Of a DNA stretch of 64,000 bases, positions 21,885 through 32,323 are shown piece by piece (within the stretch, counting starts at the first letter, position 1; every line of letters begins with the position of its first letter). Under the pieces are notes generated by a model, which ran no database searches, was not told where the DNA came from, and saw only the letters and a program-made list of their open reading frames with translations. Both the position numbers and the translations under genes were made by a program. The stretch is from contig CAKOGP040001814.1 in assembly GCA_933822405.4 (NCBI GenBank), positions 327,535-391,534 of the forward strand, written 5' to 3'. The DNA is from Cylindrotheca closterium (Eukaryota > Bacillariophyta > Bacillariophyceae > Bacillariales > Bacillariaceae).

Positions 21885-22603
21885 GAACATGGGCGGTGCC
21901 GATGGTTCCACCGAGATTGCCCTTGTCATTGGTCTTTCCACCAATTATTGTGCCGTCTAGGTATTCCGATCGTGTGGCGACGTTTTGACTTGTGTTGCTA
22001 GTGCCAGTATGGCGGTTGCGAATACTGGAGTAGCATCAGTGTTATTATTAGCAGTGTCGACAGACGAGAGATCCGACGGTTTCGATGGAGCCATCATGGT
22101 AACAGTGGTGTCTTCACCGGACTTATCATTTGAAAAGCTCTTGAAAAGTTGTATCATTGCTGGCGATTCATTCAGGATTGCTGTTGCAGCATCCAAATCC
22201 ATTGGAAACGAGCACCACACTGAGCAAGTGCTGAATGGATATGACCTTCCCTCGATAGGTATTATTGGAATTCTCTAGAATTGCGTGCGTGGAAGGTGTG
22301 ATAGTCTTGCGATGAATTTGAGTCAGTATTGGAACGGTGCTTCGGTTGGATGGACTTGGACCATGTCATTCTGTTTGACAATTGTCTTGTCGACAGAGGA
22401 CTTTGATAACACGTTTCCCTTTTGCAAAACAATAGCGTCCATTGACGGGAATGTTATCTTCAGGATGTTGGACCGAACTACAGTATCCGCAGGCTCCACT
22501 GTGGTGGACCATACAGAGATTGTCTTCTTGCCATTTGGATGTCCCTGGAATATTCCACCACCTCCTGGCTGAACCAAAGTAGCGATCAGCTCGTATGCCA
22601 CTG
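21885..22603 (-). pseudogene. Decayed, deleted copy of the alpha-arrestin gene
   Basis: The minus strand here matches the arrestin gene at 24800-26107 in two blocks. One block (about 22320-22603) corresponds to the arrestin middle, with ELIATLVQPGGGGIFQGHP conserved. The other (about 21885-22260) corresponds to the C-terminal third, with QLFKSFSND and NNNTDATPVFATA. The first 130 or so codons and roughly 130 codons between the blocks are missing. A stop at about 21957 cuts the C-terminal frame. No intact product is possible. The sequence before this fragment also resembles the 3' flank of the neighbouring MYND gene pair, so the whole unit was copied. Confidence 0.85.
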
Positions 22604-22822
22604 CTCAATCTGTATTTCTTCCTTCACATCTTCTTACACCAAATGCTACCGAGGAGCTCACCTTGGGGTTTGATACGAGTACAGTATTAGGTAATAGGTA
22701 TTCATAGATGCGATGAAAAGTAAAGCATGAATGGACTCGTCCGACTACGTCGATACTTTGACATTCTACCGTATCTTATTCGGGATATAACATATAACAT
22801 CTGCAACATTCAATCTGACATT

Positions 22823-24569
22823 ATGGACACAGAACTTGAAAAAAAGTTGTTAAGCCTCGACATCAATGGCCAGAGAGCCGAAATACGATCCCTCCTGTTA
22901 TCGGTTGAGACAGATCTTGACCTGGCTGCTGACGAACCATATGGAAATGCTGATCAATCCATCATTCTGAAATCCAAGGATCGTGATCTTTGTCGAGATC
23001 TCTTTGCCATTGGCGGTGATGTTAATGCGACTGGAAATGCTTATGCTTTTTCGTCCTTTGGCCTGAATTGTATGGCAGGTGAATTTTTGTATGTTCAATA
23101 TTGGCTGGAGGAGATTTGTGACGGGGTGACACAGCCGTTGAGCAGATCGGGACGTCTCAGGAAGGTGTTGGAATCTCGAGAAACATCCCTTCGATTAAGC
23201 CCCTTGCTCTTGATGGTGTCAGCAGGGAAGACTTTTCCTAAACAGCAACAGCTCCGAGTTGCTAAACTTTTGCTCCGTTATGGAGCAAGTCCAGATGCCA
23301 AAGATGTCTTGGGCAAGACTGTGGTTCACTACGGAGCCGGAGCTCTTGCAACTCCCATGAGCATGGAAATTGCTGACATGTGTATAAAAGCGGCCGAAAG
23401 CTCAGACAGGTATGGTAAAAGTGCCAAACTAGAAGGTTTAGAAGACGCTGCCATGAATGGAAAGAAAGGGTGGGTTGGCGGTTTCGACGTGGATTCGGGA
23501 CGACGGGGGATCTACATTCCTGAATTGAAGAAGGAAATATGGGTGAAGCCAAGCAATCTTCGGATCACCACTAAAACAGTCGAGCCGGATCCAACGTCAA
23601 ACCTCAGTGGAAAAGAGGCCGTGCTGGAGGGACTGAAGGATGATAAAATGAATGGAAAGGAAGGAATTCTCGGCAAATATGATCCCGAACAAGAACGCAG
23701 ATCCATATTTATTACTGAATTGAAGAAACAGGTGTGGGCAAAGCCCGTGAACATTCGGCTTTCCAAAAACAAGCCAAAGCTTACCGATGTAAAAGACCGA
23801 TTTGGGGGTGTTTCCCTTCACGAAGTCGTGATGGGCAATCGGGTCGATGTCGCAGAGTTTCTCTTGCAAACCCACGGGACAAGTATCCACACAAAGGATG
23901 CGGATGGGATATCGCCCATGACGATGACTATGGGTGATAGAATATTGTGGAGAACCCAGGTGGGCAAAATGATATCGATAATTGCCAGGGCCGAGGCTGC
24001 CGCAGGGCGCATGGAGGCCAAGAAGACTAAGAAGTAACGAAAAGGATTCCGGCAACCATTGTGCGAGCTGTCACAAGCCCTTGGGCACAGGTGGCATGTC
24101 GTGCTCCAAATGTACCATCACCTACTATTGCGGCCGTGACTGTCAAAGAAAGGATTGGAAAGAGGGCGGTCACAAGCAAGAGTGCAAAAAGATTGCTGCT
24201 CAAAAGTTTGGTGTAAAGCTGTGTTCCAAGCATTGTGACGAACCCATTTCAACGATGATCTCATTGAATACACGACAAACTATCCAAGACAGTTTCCGCA
24301 AACCAGAAGGCGTCTTGTTTGATGAAAAGTTTGTTGTCAAGGTTCAATGTAACAGCAAACTTCCCCCAATGATGATTTATGATGAGAGTCGACAATGTCA
24401 GTTTGGCTACAAGCCAACAGGACCGGGATTCTCAGAGGTCTTTGAAACAGTCCAAAACGAGCCAGCCTGGGAAGGACGAAAGACATTCATGAAGGCATCC
24501 TTCAACAACGCTGGAGAATGTATCATGTATCCAGCTACTGCAGGTGTCAAGAACAAGTATTCGTGGTAA
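22823..24569 (+). pseudogene. Ankyrin-MYND protein 3, frameshifted before the MYND finger
   Basis: Near-copy of the gene at 19704. Frame 1 runs from ATG at 22823 (MDTELEKKLL) through the ankyrin and two NGKxG modules to a stop at 24035-24037. The MYND finger and C-terminal domain continue intact in another frame to 24569 (ending VKNKYSW). In the intact copy the junction reads ACCAAAAGTAAC; here it reads ACTAAGAAGTAAC, one base longer. That single extra base shifts the frame. Everything downstream still looks under coding constraint, including all MYND Cys/His ligands (with a Lys-to-Arg change after DCQ). It may be a very young pseudogene, an allele, an assembly error, or a gene giving a 405-residue protein without the finger. 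Confidence 0.75.
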
Positions 24570-24799
24570 GAAAAATATGAACGTTCGCCACTGCGCTCGT
24601 TGCGGCGGTGGTGGAAACGTACTACAGTGCATTCAAGCTAGTTCTTACAGAAATATTATCAGGATACATAGATTGCCTCAAAATGAATATAACGAGGAGC
24701 CATTATTATTATTATTGTTAGTGTAACATATAATACTGTTGTAGGACTATGATACACACCTTTTCAATTGCAAGTCACCATAAATGACAAATAATCCTA

Positions 24800-26107
24800 C
24801 TACTTGAACATGGGCGGTGCCGATGGTTCCACCAACATTGCCTCCGCCATTGGAATTTCCACCACTTGTGCCGTTTGCGCATTCCAATCGGATGGCAAAG
24901 TTTGGACTTCTGTTGCTGGTGCCAGTTCGGCGGTTGCAAATACCGGAGCAGCGTCAGCAGTATTATTATTGGTACTGTCGAATGACAAGATATCCTGTTG
25001 GGCTGATGTTGCCACCATGGCAGGAGTATGTTCACTGGTCTTGTTATCGCCATTCGAAAAGCTCTTGAAAAGTTGCATCGTTGTTGCTGATTCAGGATTG
25101 CTGTTGCAACATCCATTGGACACGAGTACCACACTGAGTACATGCTGAATGGATACGGCATTTCCTTGATAGGTATCATTGGCATTCTCTGGAATTCGCA
25201 AGTGAAAGGTGTGATAGTCTTGCGATGAGTTTGAGGTAGTATTGGAATTGGTGTTCAGCTGGGCATAGGAATGACTACCGCCTGTGCGTCCACCACCAAC
25301 ACCAAAACAACACCACAGACCAGACTTGGGGACCGTGGGTTCCAATTCAGGATATCGGCGAGAATCGACTTCGAGCTTGTCCAGTATTCTTCTTACTTTC
25401 TTTGATCTCGAGTTGCAAGTCCATTGAATGATTTGTTCTAGTTGGATCTTGACAGATTCCACATCCAAGGAGGAATTGTTTTGACATTTAAATTGAACTT
25501 GCACCATGTCATTGTGTTTGACAATTGTCTTGTCGACACAGGACTCCAATAGCATGTTTCCCTTTTGAAAACAACAGCATCCATTGACGGGAATGTTGTC
25601 TTCGGGATGTTGGACCGAACTATCCGCAGGCTCCACTGTGGTGGACCATACAGAGATCGTCTTCTTGCCATTTGGATGTCCCTGGAATATTCCACCACCT
25701 CCTGGCTGAACCAAAGTAGCAATCAGCTCGTATTCCACCTCGCAAGTGGACTCACCATCTCTTGCCTTCATGGTAGATGGTAAATTGGGAGGCAAATTGA
25801 ATTGAAACGGATATTCGTATTGCCCGGAAGGAGCTCGCTGATTTACAAATGAATACAATGGATAATCCACTTGAAAGAATGTATGACTCGATCGTTCGTA
25901 GTGATTGTCTGTATTGGAGTCACTCGTGGAAGTGTGATGAACGACGGCGGACTCTCTACCAAGTAGTCTCAATTGCAATACTTGAGCCGCAACGCCAGTG
26001 CTCTGTCGACTACTAATCGATAAGTAGACTTTGCCATGAAGAGTGCTGCCGGCTGTGTAGCCAGTCTTGTCTGTCTCGACACCAATGGTGATTGGTGTGT
26101 TTCCCAT
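24800..26107 (-). CDS. Alpha-arrestin-like protein
   Basis: Single exon, 435 residues. The N-terminal arrestin fold is recognisable: VETDKTGYTAGSTLHGKVYL at the start (the typical Y-x-x-G-x-x-(V/L)-x-G pattern), then a strand with GQYEYPFQFNLPPNLP, a hallmark of the family, and CEVEYELIATL. The C-terminal arrestin lobe follows (DKTIVKHNDMVQVQFKCQNNS ...; RRYPELEP). The last 130 residues are disordered and Ser/Thr/Asn-rich, ending SAPPMFK. Alpha-arrestins act as adaptors between membrane cargo and ubiquitin ligases in endosomal sorting. The usual PPxY ligase-binding motifs are absent; PPMF at the end is the closest. The gene is convergent with the MYND copy at 22823. A second, decayed copy lies at 21885-22603. 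Confidence 0.82.
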   Translation of the reverse strand: MGNTPITIGVETDKTGYTAGSTLHGKVYLSISSRQSTGVAAQVLQLRLLGRESAVVHHTSTSDSNTDNHYERSSHTFFQVDYPLYSFVNQRAPSGQYEYPFQFNLPPNLPSTMKARDGESTCEVEYELIATLVQPGGGGIFQGHPNGKKTISVWSTTVEPADSSVQHPEDNIPVNGCCCFQKGNMLLESCVDKTIVKHNDMVQVQFKCQNNSSLDVESVKIQLEQIIQWTCNSRSKKVRRILDKLEVDSRRYPELEPTVPKSGLWCCFGVGGGRTGGSHSYAQLNTNSNTTSNSSQDYHTFHLRIPENANDTYQGNAVSIQHVLSVVLVSNGCCNSNPESATTMQLFKSFSNGDNKTSEHTPAMVATSAQQDILSFDSTNNNTADAAPVFATAELAPATEVQTLPSDWNAQTAQVVEIPMAEAMLVEPSAPPMFK

Positions 26108-27438
26108 TCTACTTTTGTTCCAGCGTATTTGTAGTTCTACGCTACGCTGTTAAGGCTGCAAAGCGAAGGGAGAAGTAAATGAAAACACTCTTTCAATACA
26201 AGCAATCAATATATATACGAAGGTGACTTGAAACATAAAAGAATAACTTTGTTTGATCGCAAGCCTCACGACTCAAAACCAAATCAAAAAGATATACAGG
26301 AGGGGGATGAATTATGATGAGCGCCCCCTTTTTTGAAAAATTGATTGATTCATTCATTCATTCATGGACCTACCTTAGTCCCTCTTTCGAAGCGCAGGCT
26401 CCAGTTTACATGGTTGCAATGGAGGACAATAAGTTGAAAGGCCAATATTGAAGGATAGCCATGATAGCATGGAAGAATCGAGGCGCCTGCAGCATCTTCT
26501 ACCAGTAGCCATCTGTCTCATTGAATGACTGTGTTCATTATGTAAGCTAGCAGCTACAGCACCAGTGAACGAAGAATGTGTGCCGTAGTGGTGAAGAGGA
26601 AAGACATCTTAGTAGTTGGAGCAGAAGACGAAAGGCAGTAAGAAGATACTTGTAAAGTGACTATATACACTGTTACTGTCAACACAACTGAACATTTGCC
26701 TAGCTATGATAGTAGTGCTGTGGTATCCCTCCAGCCACCCAGCTAATCATCATGAATTCCGCCAATCGGGTTTTCAAAGCAGACAGAGGAGCGCACTAGA
26801 CTGGTCAGGGCATCTTGCGGTGAAAATAGTGGCATCACTGTACAACTTCCTTTCTGCAGTGTATGCCCCCCCTTGCCGCTCAAGCTATTTTCCAGTGCGA
26901 AGAGAACCAAATCAGTGAGCCTCACACATTGCCGTCACCAGATCGCTGGTGCCAGTAGAGGAAAAAAGTAGGTTCACCTATCGTTACGGTGCCGTGGGAT
27001 CTGTCAGTTAGTCTTCACTTTAAGAATACTGCGGAAGTTCTTTGCTCATCGCTTTCTGGCAAGATACGGTGGTATTCCTAGTCCTCCGAAATAAAATCTG
27101 AGTCAGGTGACGTTCTTGCTTGGTGTGTCAGTTGGCGCTCCTGATGTTTTTTCGTCTTTTGCGGTTCTGGCATGACAAGTCGAATATAGAAGTGGTCCTG
27201 CCCAACTAAGAAGTTCCGATGAAGATGAAAATAAAAAACCTTGGAGAAATTCTCCTGTCAATCGTACAGGAGTGGTTAGGAGGGACACTTCTATTTGGTC
27301 GTATTCGTTTTCAACGCGATCAACTACCATGTGGGTGCCGCTGGAAAAAGAATCGCGGACTATTTTATATGAAGAGGGCTCACAAAACCAGACTATCACA
27401 TTTTTTGGTCTTTGAATCATAATTTTACAATCCACATC
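26108..27438. other. Gene-free stretch with repeat sequences
   Basis: About 1.3 kb between the arrestin gene and the first gene of the next family. It includes an ATTC-type microsatellite around 26346-26362. The part at 26990-27165 recurs downstream at 28408-28583. No gene is supported; a frame at 26706-26918 is short and featureless. Confidence 0.4.
26990..27165. repeat. Upstream repeat, copy 1 (second copy at 28408-28583)
   Basis: About 175 bp beginning GGTGCCGTGGGATCTGTCAG and including TGGTGTGTCAGTTGGCGCTC recurs at 28408-28583 with substitutions and small indels. The first copy sits about 275 bp upstream of the gene at 27439. The second has no related gene directly after it. This suggests duplication of a promoter-side fragment. 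Confidence 0.75.
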
Positions 27439-28056
27439 ATGCCAACTTCGCTCAAGAGATCAGTCAAATTCAACCCAAACGTCACAGGGGTCGGGACTAT
27501 CAGCATTTATGATTATACGACAAGCGAGATAGCAGCCACATGGTACGATGAGGAAGAAATGGACAGTATCACAAGACGCTGTGTCAGGATAATCAAGAGA
27601 ATGGAAACCAATGACCTCAAAGAAGGCAATGCGAAGTACTGCACTCGGGGCCTTGAGGGCCACACTATGATAGCATCCAGCAACAAGAGGAGGAACAGAT
27701 CGTCTGCAGTCTCAGCAGTACTGGACGAACAAGCCCGACAGTGGGACGAAAGCAAAGAACAAACAGATGCTCAAGCCATTGCTGACGTCTACGCACGAAC
27801 CACATCGAGTTGCCAAATGTGGGCTCAGGTCATGGGGAACCGTGATCAAGTGGCGGCTGCGGCATTCCTCTACAAAGATGATGATGACGAGGAGTCCAAA
27901 GAAGTTGTCACTGTTTCGGCAACTACATCGTCAAACAGCAAATCAAGAATAGAGCTCAGTCTTGCGAGCACTGAGCAAATAACACTGAGAGAAGTTAGAA
28001 GGGTCGTTATTCCTCTTGTGCCAAGTACAAGATCAGCGACCGCGTGGCTTGTCTGA
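27439..28056 (+). CDS. RGLEGHT-family protein, copy 1
   Basis: Single exon, 205 residues from MPTSLKRSVKFNPNV. I do not recognise a named family. Conserved between this and the two copies downstream: VKFNPNVTGVGTIS, a DYTxxEIAATWYDEE segment, a basic helix (ITRRCVRIIKRME), TRGLEGHT, an Arg/Asn-rich stretch (NKRRNRSS), a helix with AVLDEQARQ, and a C-terminal SSCQMWAQVMGNRDQVAA segment. No signal peptide or membrane span is visible, so a cytosolic or nuclear location is likely. It is the most diverged of the three local copies. A distant relative lies at 42999-43607. The single exon, in-frame conservation and lower divergence at motif positions support a real protein. Confidence 0.75.
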   Translation: MPTSLKRSVKFNPNVTGVGTISIYDYTTSEIAATWYDEEEMDSITRRCVRIIKRMETNDLKEGNAKYCTRGLEGHTMIASSNKRRNRSSAVSAVLDEQARQWDESKEQTDAQAIADVYARTTSSCQMWAQVMGNRDQVAAAAFLYKDDDDEESKEVVTVSATTSSNSKSRIELSLASTEQITLREVRRVVIPLVPSTRSATAWLV

Positions 28057-29246
28057 TGAAACGCAAACCCGTAAAATTCCATCTTTTTTAAAACGAAGTT
28101 AAAGTTTTCTATTTTTTTCAATCATTTGTGATGTCAGTGCTTGATTGTCTGCAAACTTCTCTACCGGTACCTCTACTGTAGGTATCTGACCAGCTAACCA
28201 GCTGACCAGCTGATATGTGAACATATCCTATATTATTCCCTCGAACTCTCACAATTTAATACATATTTTCCGATGCGAAGAGAACAAAATCACTGTGTAT
28301 TGGGTACGATACTACCTACCGGTACACATTTCCGTCACCACATCGCCGGTGCCAGACGAATACTGACGGAAAACAATACTGTAGTTCAATGGTAAAGATA
28401 TTTACTGGTGCCGTAGGATCTGTCAGGTAGTCTTCACGCAGAATGCTGCGGAAGTACTTTACAGTAGCCCATCACTTTCTGGCAAGATATATGGTAGTAT
28501 TCCTAGTCCGAAATAAAATCTGAGCTATGTGGCGTTCTTGCTTGGTGTGTCAGTTGGCGCTCCTGATGTTTCTTCGTCTTTTACATATTATATGTGAACA
28601 TATCCGAATCTTCGTGCCTATATTAGTCCCTCGAACTCTCACCACAAAACTAGTACGATATGCGTGATGAAAATGGAGGACAATGCCGAATATTGACGAG
28701 GAGGGCAATGGTGCTACTGTAGCATCGATGAAATGGCGAGAAAGCGAAGGGAGAAGGACACTGCAGTTCGTCAGCAGCAATGCCTTGCTCGTTGTACCAA
28801 AAAGAACACCATTTGAAACGAACACTGACAGAAACCTCCTCCAGCATTCGGTTAGGTGGGCTGGTGAGTAAGGAGCGCCATGTCAGTAGTGCTGCGAACA
28901 AGAGATGCTGTGGTACTGTTTCCAGCCGAATCCGGCGGTCTTTCAGTATCATCATCAGGGCTGGACCTAACTGTTCGAATAGTGAAGAAGTGAATCTCAC
29001 AAATATCAATCGTTCGTGTTCCGGAAAAAATTTCCTTGATGACCTCACGACCCAAAGTGCCAAAAATCTTTCCTCTGGGACCTTTTTTTGGAGCATGCGC
29101 TGAAACAACACTTCGCACTAGCGGATCTGCGACGTTTTGACTAACACAAGTACCGGTACTATACGAGGTGGGGCAGTGAGCTGTTCTGCTGAAAACATGA
29201 AATGTCCGAAAGATCAATTAAACATGCATCATTTTTTACATGCAGA
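28057..29246. other. Gene-free stretch
   Basis: About 1.2 kb. It contains the second copy of the upstream repeat (28408-28583) and, at about 28265-28360, a further stretch similar to about 26888-26970 (CGAAGAGAAC, CCGTCACCA, CGCTGGTGCCAG/CGCCGGTGCCAG). Thus the region around 26.7-27.2 kb was copied here without a recognisable gene. Confidence 0.45.
28408..28583. repeat. Upstream repeat, copy 2
   Basis: Diverged second copy of the segment at 26990-27165, aligned over TTCTGGCAAGATA and TCTTGCTTGGTGTGTCAGTT. No related gene follows directly. Confidence 0.7.
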
Positions 29247-30233
29247 ATCACAAGACGTTTTCAGCACCTCGCCGCTAAATTCTATCAAGAATTATAATTA
29301 TTACATGGAGCAACTACAGTAGCTCAGCTCAGTATCCTCCGAAAGACACGTGCGTAACCTGTTTTAAAAAACTCGCAATGCGACCACCATACAGCAGTCA
29401 TTTGCTTGTGGGAAGTTTTCCGCTGCGGTGGAATAATCCATTTCTGTCCTCATATATTCGTTTACGACCACTCGCGCTCGTCGACCCAAGAAATGCCGGA
29501 AATACTTTCGTTTGGGACCGCTCTTCTGAATACCCTACCAGTATAGTGCACGGAAGTCGTCCACAAAATAATAAGAAATCACATATTTTTTCCTAGCCAA
29601 GATTTCAGCTGAAACCCAACATGGCAAATTCAAAACACCAGAGATCAATCCAGTTCGACCCAAACGTCACAGGGGTCGGGACTATCAGCCTTGATGATTA
29701 TACACCCCGCGAGATCGCAGCAACATGGTACGATGAGGAAGCAATGGACAGCATCACAAGACGCTGTGTCAGGATACTCAAGAGAATGGAAACCAATGAT
29801 CTCAAACAAGGTGACAAGAAGTATTGCACTCGGGGCCTTGAGGGTCACACCACACTAGGCTCCATCAACAAGAGGAGGAGCAGATCAGCTGCAGTCGCAG
29901 CAGTACTCGAAGAACAAGCCCGACAGCGGGACGAAAGCGCAGAGATAGATGCGCAAGCCATTGCTGATGCCTACACAAGAACGACATCGAGTTGCCAAAT
30001 GTGGGCTCGCGTCATGGGCAATCGTGACCAAGTGGCGGCTGAAGCATTCCTCTACCAAGCTGATGACGACGACTGCAAAGGAGCTGTCACTAGATCGGCA
30101 GCTACTCCAACTTCAAGAACCAAATCAAGGAAAGAGCTCAATCTTGCGAGCCCTCATCAAATCGGGCTGATATCAGATACAAGTATTGTTGGTGAACATG
30201 TTCCGCAGCCAACTGTAAGAGCGGCGGCCGCGT
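29247..30233. repeat. Near-identical duplicated segment, copy A (copy B 31073-32051)
   Basis: About 980 bp including the promoter region and the complete gene at 29621. Copy B spans about 31073-32051. By eye, the coding parts differ at about four of 615 positions, all near the 3' end; upstream, copy B lacks about 12 bases (near 29440 in copy A) and has a small insertion near 31124. Confidence 0.88.
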
Positions 30234-30235
30234 AG
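29621..30235 (+). CDS. RGLEGHT-family protein, copy 2
   Basis: Single exon, 204 residues from MANSKHQRSIQFDPN. It shares with copy 1 the FDPNVTGVGTISLDDYTPRE start, WYDEEAMDSITRRCVRIL, TRGLEGHT, AVLEEQARQ and SSCQMWARVMGNRDQ. The C-terminal 50 residues (after YQADDDD) differ from copy 1 and end in an Ala-rich tail (RAAAA). No known domain was recognised. The protein is identical to copy 3 except for one residue near the C-terminus, which together with the matching 5' flanks shows a very recent duplication. Confidence 0.8.
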   Translation: MANSKHQRSIQFDPNVTGVGTISLDDYTPREIAATWYDEEAMDSITRRCVRILKRMETNDLKQGDKKYCTRGLEGHTTLGSINKRRSRSAAVAAVLEEQARQRDESAEIDAQAIADAYTRTTSSCQMWARVMGNRDQVAAEAFLYQADDDDCKGAVTRSAATPTSRTKSRKELNLASPHQIGLISDTSIVGEHVPQPTVRAAAA

Positions 30236-31438
30236 CTTAATGCTCTCTGTTCAGCAGCTACAGCGTATTGTAAACAATCAGGGTGTTTTAGCCAATTTTT
30301 AAAAGTGCTTAGTCTATTTAAAAAAATGCTTTTCATCAATTGTAATAAATCGGGGAGGTAGTTAAGTCACTAATCAAATAGCTATGCCAAATCGACCAAT
30401 ATCTAATCTTCTACTAAAGTGTGTTGTTGCGTCAATTCGCCGTTGGACAAAGAGTACCGGTTGGACCTATAACGGACATTATAATTGGCCAGGAACCCGA
30501 TCAACTCGCGATCATGCACAGATCGGTTTGGATAAAGGCTTCATCCCCCGATCGCACAATCAAACAATCAAACAACAATCAAGTAACGATTCCAACTACA
30601 ACGTAATACAATAAGGACTATTATAATCTTCATTCTTAGCACGTACTCAAATAATTTGCATCAAGAATTTTGGGTAAGAATCATGTCCAGTAGAATACTT
30701 CTTTCATTCTTTGTGCTCCAAACGATGCATGTGTCAGTTCTCGCGGTGTTTTTGTTATCGTGTTGCACTACTTTTCATTTATATGGGAACCGTAGAATCA
30801 TCGACTCCCAAAGTTCTACATGGTTTTCATTTAAAAAATAGAAAATAATGAAAATGAAGTCATTTGTGGAAGCGAAGCGCTACGACGGAATATTCCATTC
30901 GCGATACTCGTACCAGGTACACTACGGTACGTTAGACTCGATTACGACCAATCGAAACCAGAAATGCCATCAATACTTTCGTTTGGTACCACCGTTATGA
31001 GACATCCGCTCGTCTGGATCGAGGTCTCACAAAATACGAGTGCATGGAAATGGTCCACAAAATAAAAAGAATCACAAGACGTCTTCAGCACCTCGCCGCT
31101 AAATTCTATCAAGAATGAAACATAGTAATTATTACATGGAACAACTAAAGTAGCTCAGCTCAGTATCCTCCGAAAGACACGTGCGTAACCTGTTTTAAAA
31201 AACTCGCAATGCGACCACCGTACAGCAGTCATTTGCTTGTGGGAAGTTTTCCGCTGCGGTGGATAATCCTCATATTCGTTTACGACCACTCGCGCTCGTC
31301 GACCCAAGAAATGCCGGAAATACTTTCGTTTGGGACCGCTCTTCTGAATACCCTACCAGTATAGTGCACGGAAGTCGTCCACAAAATAATAAGAAATCAC
31401 ATATTTTTTCCTAGCCAAGATTTCAGCTGAAACCCAAC
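30236..31438. other. Spacer between copies 2 and 3, with a partial promoter copy
   Basis: No gene is supported. At about 30940-31072 lies a further, diverged copy of the promoter end (CCAGAAATGCC, ATACTTTCGTTTGG, GGTCCACAAAATAA), which then runs directly into the start of copy B. The order suggests stepwise tandem duplication. The rest (30236-30930) is AT-rich and unassigned. Confidence 0.5.
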
Positions 31439-32053
31439 ATGGCAAATTCAAAACACCAGAGATCAATCCAGTTCGACCCAAACGTCACAGGGGTCGGGAC
31501 TATCAGCCTTGATGATTATACACCCCGCGAGATCGCAGCAACATGGTACGATGAGGAAGCAATGGACAGCATCACAAGACGCTGTGTCAGGATACTCAAG
31601 AGAATGGAAACCAATGATCTCAAACAAGGTGACAAGAAGTATTGCACTCGGGGCCTTGAGGGTCACACCACACTAGGCTCCATCAACAAGAGGAGGAGCA
31701 GATCAGCTGCAGTCGCAGCAGTACTCGAAGAACAAGCCCGACAGCGGGACGAAAGCGCAGAGATAGATGCGCAAGCCATTGCTGATGCCTACACAAGAAC
31801 GACATCGAGTTGCCAAATGTGGGCTCGCGTCATGGGCAATCGTGACCAAGTGGCGGCTGAAGCATTCCTCTACCAAGCTGATGACGACGACTGCAAAGGA
31901 GCTGTCACTAGATCGGCAGCTACTCCAACTTCAAGAACCAAATCAAGGAAAGAGCTCAATCTTGCGAGCCCTCATCAAATAGGGCTGATATCAGATACAA
32001 GTATTGTTGGTGAACATGTTCCGCAGCCAACTGTAAGGGCAACGGCCGCGTAG
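31439..32053 (+). CDS. RGLEGHT-family protein, copy 3
   Basis: Single exon, 204 residues, differing from copy 2 by one residue (an Ala-to-Thr change in the last four). The DNA upstream is also nearly the same for about 360 bp, so both copies probably share regulation. After the stop the two diverge at once: here an inverted repeat of AGTCCTATTAAA/TTTAATAGGACT (about 32099-32125) forms a possible hairpin in the 3' region. Family features are as described for copy 1; function unknown. Confidence 0.8.
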   Translation: MANSKHQRSIQFDPNVTGVGTISLDDYTPREIAATWYDEEAMDSITRRCVRILKRMETNDLKQGDKKYCTRGLEGHTTLGSINKRRSRSAAVAAVLEEQARQRDESAEIDAQAIADAYTRTTSSCQMWARVMGNRDQVAAEAFLYQADDDDCKGAVTRSAATPTSRTKSRKELNLASPHQIGLISDTSIVGEHVPQPTVRATAA

Positions 32054-32096
32054 TTTACTTTTTTCAAATTCACAGAACCGTGAACAATAAATTTTC

Positions 32097-32126
32097 AGTA
32101 GTCCTATTAAATTTTAATAGGACTAT
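32097..32126. terminator. AT-rich hairpin downstream of copy 3
   Basis: AGTCCTATTAAA is followed directly by its reverse complement TTTAATAGGACT, giving a tight stem. It lies about 45 bp past the stop of the gene at 31439 and is absent after copy 2. A role in 3' end formation is only a guess; it may be a chance palindrome or a fragment of an element. Confidence 0.35.
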
Positions 32127-32323
32127 ATTTAGCTGTAAAATAACTATATATATTCTTTTCCTCAAAAGGAATGGTATTTTCAGTGCCTTGCCTTGGTTGG
32201 CTTTTCGACGAACCCCTCTTTGCTACGTGTAGAATATGTTGCCATACGTAGACTGTCGCTACTATGCATTCGAATCGATGCTTCTGTCGCCACATCCGCT
32301 GTCTTTGTGCAAAATGTTTGCTT

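Larger units (their letters stand above)
19704..26107. repeat. Tandem segmental duplication: [ankyrin-MYND + arrestin] twice
   Basis: Unit A is 19704 to about 22603 and unit B is 22823-26107. Each unit has a plus-strand MYND gene followed by a minus-strand arrestin gene. The 3' flanks also match (around 21760-21900 and 24680-24810, both with ATTATTATT-type runs and a shared TTTTCAATTG/TTTCAATTGG segment). Unit A keeps its MYND gene and lost its arrestin; unit B keeps its arrestin and has a frameshift in its MYND gene. Confidence 0.82.

Noticed and set aside
30384..30841. Small plus-strand frames between RGLEGHT copies
   Set aside because: Mutually overlapping, AT-rich and without motifs.
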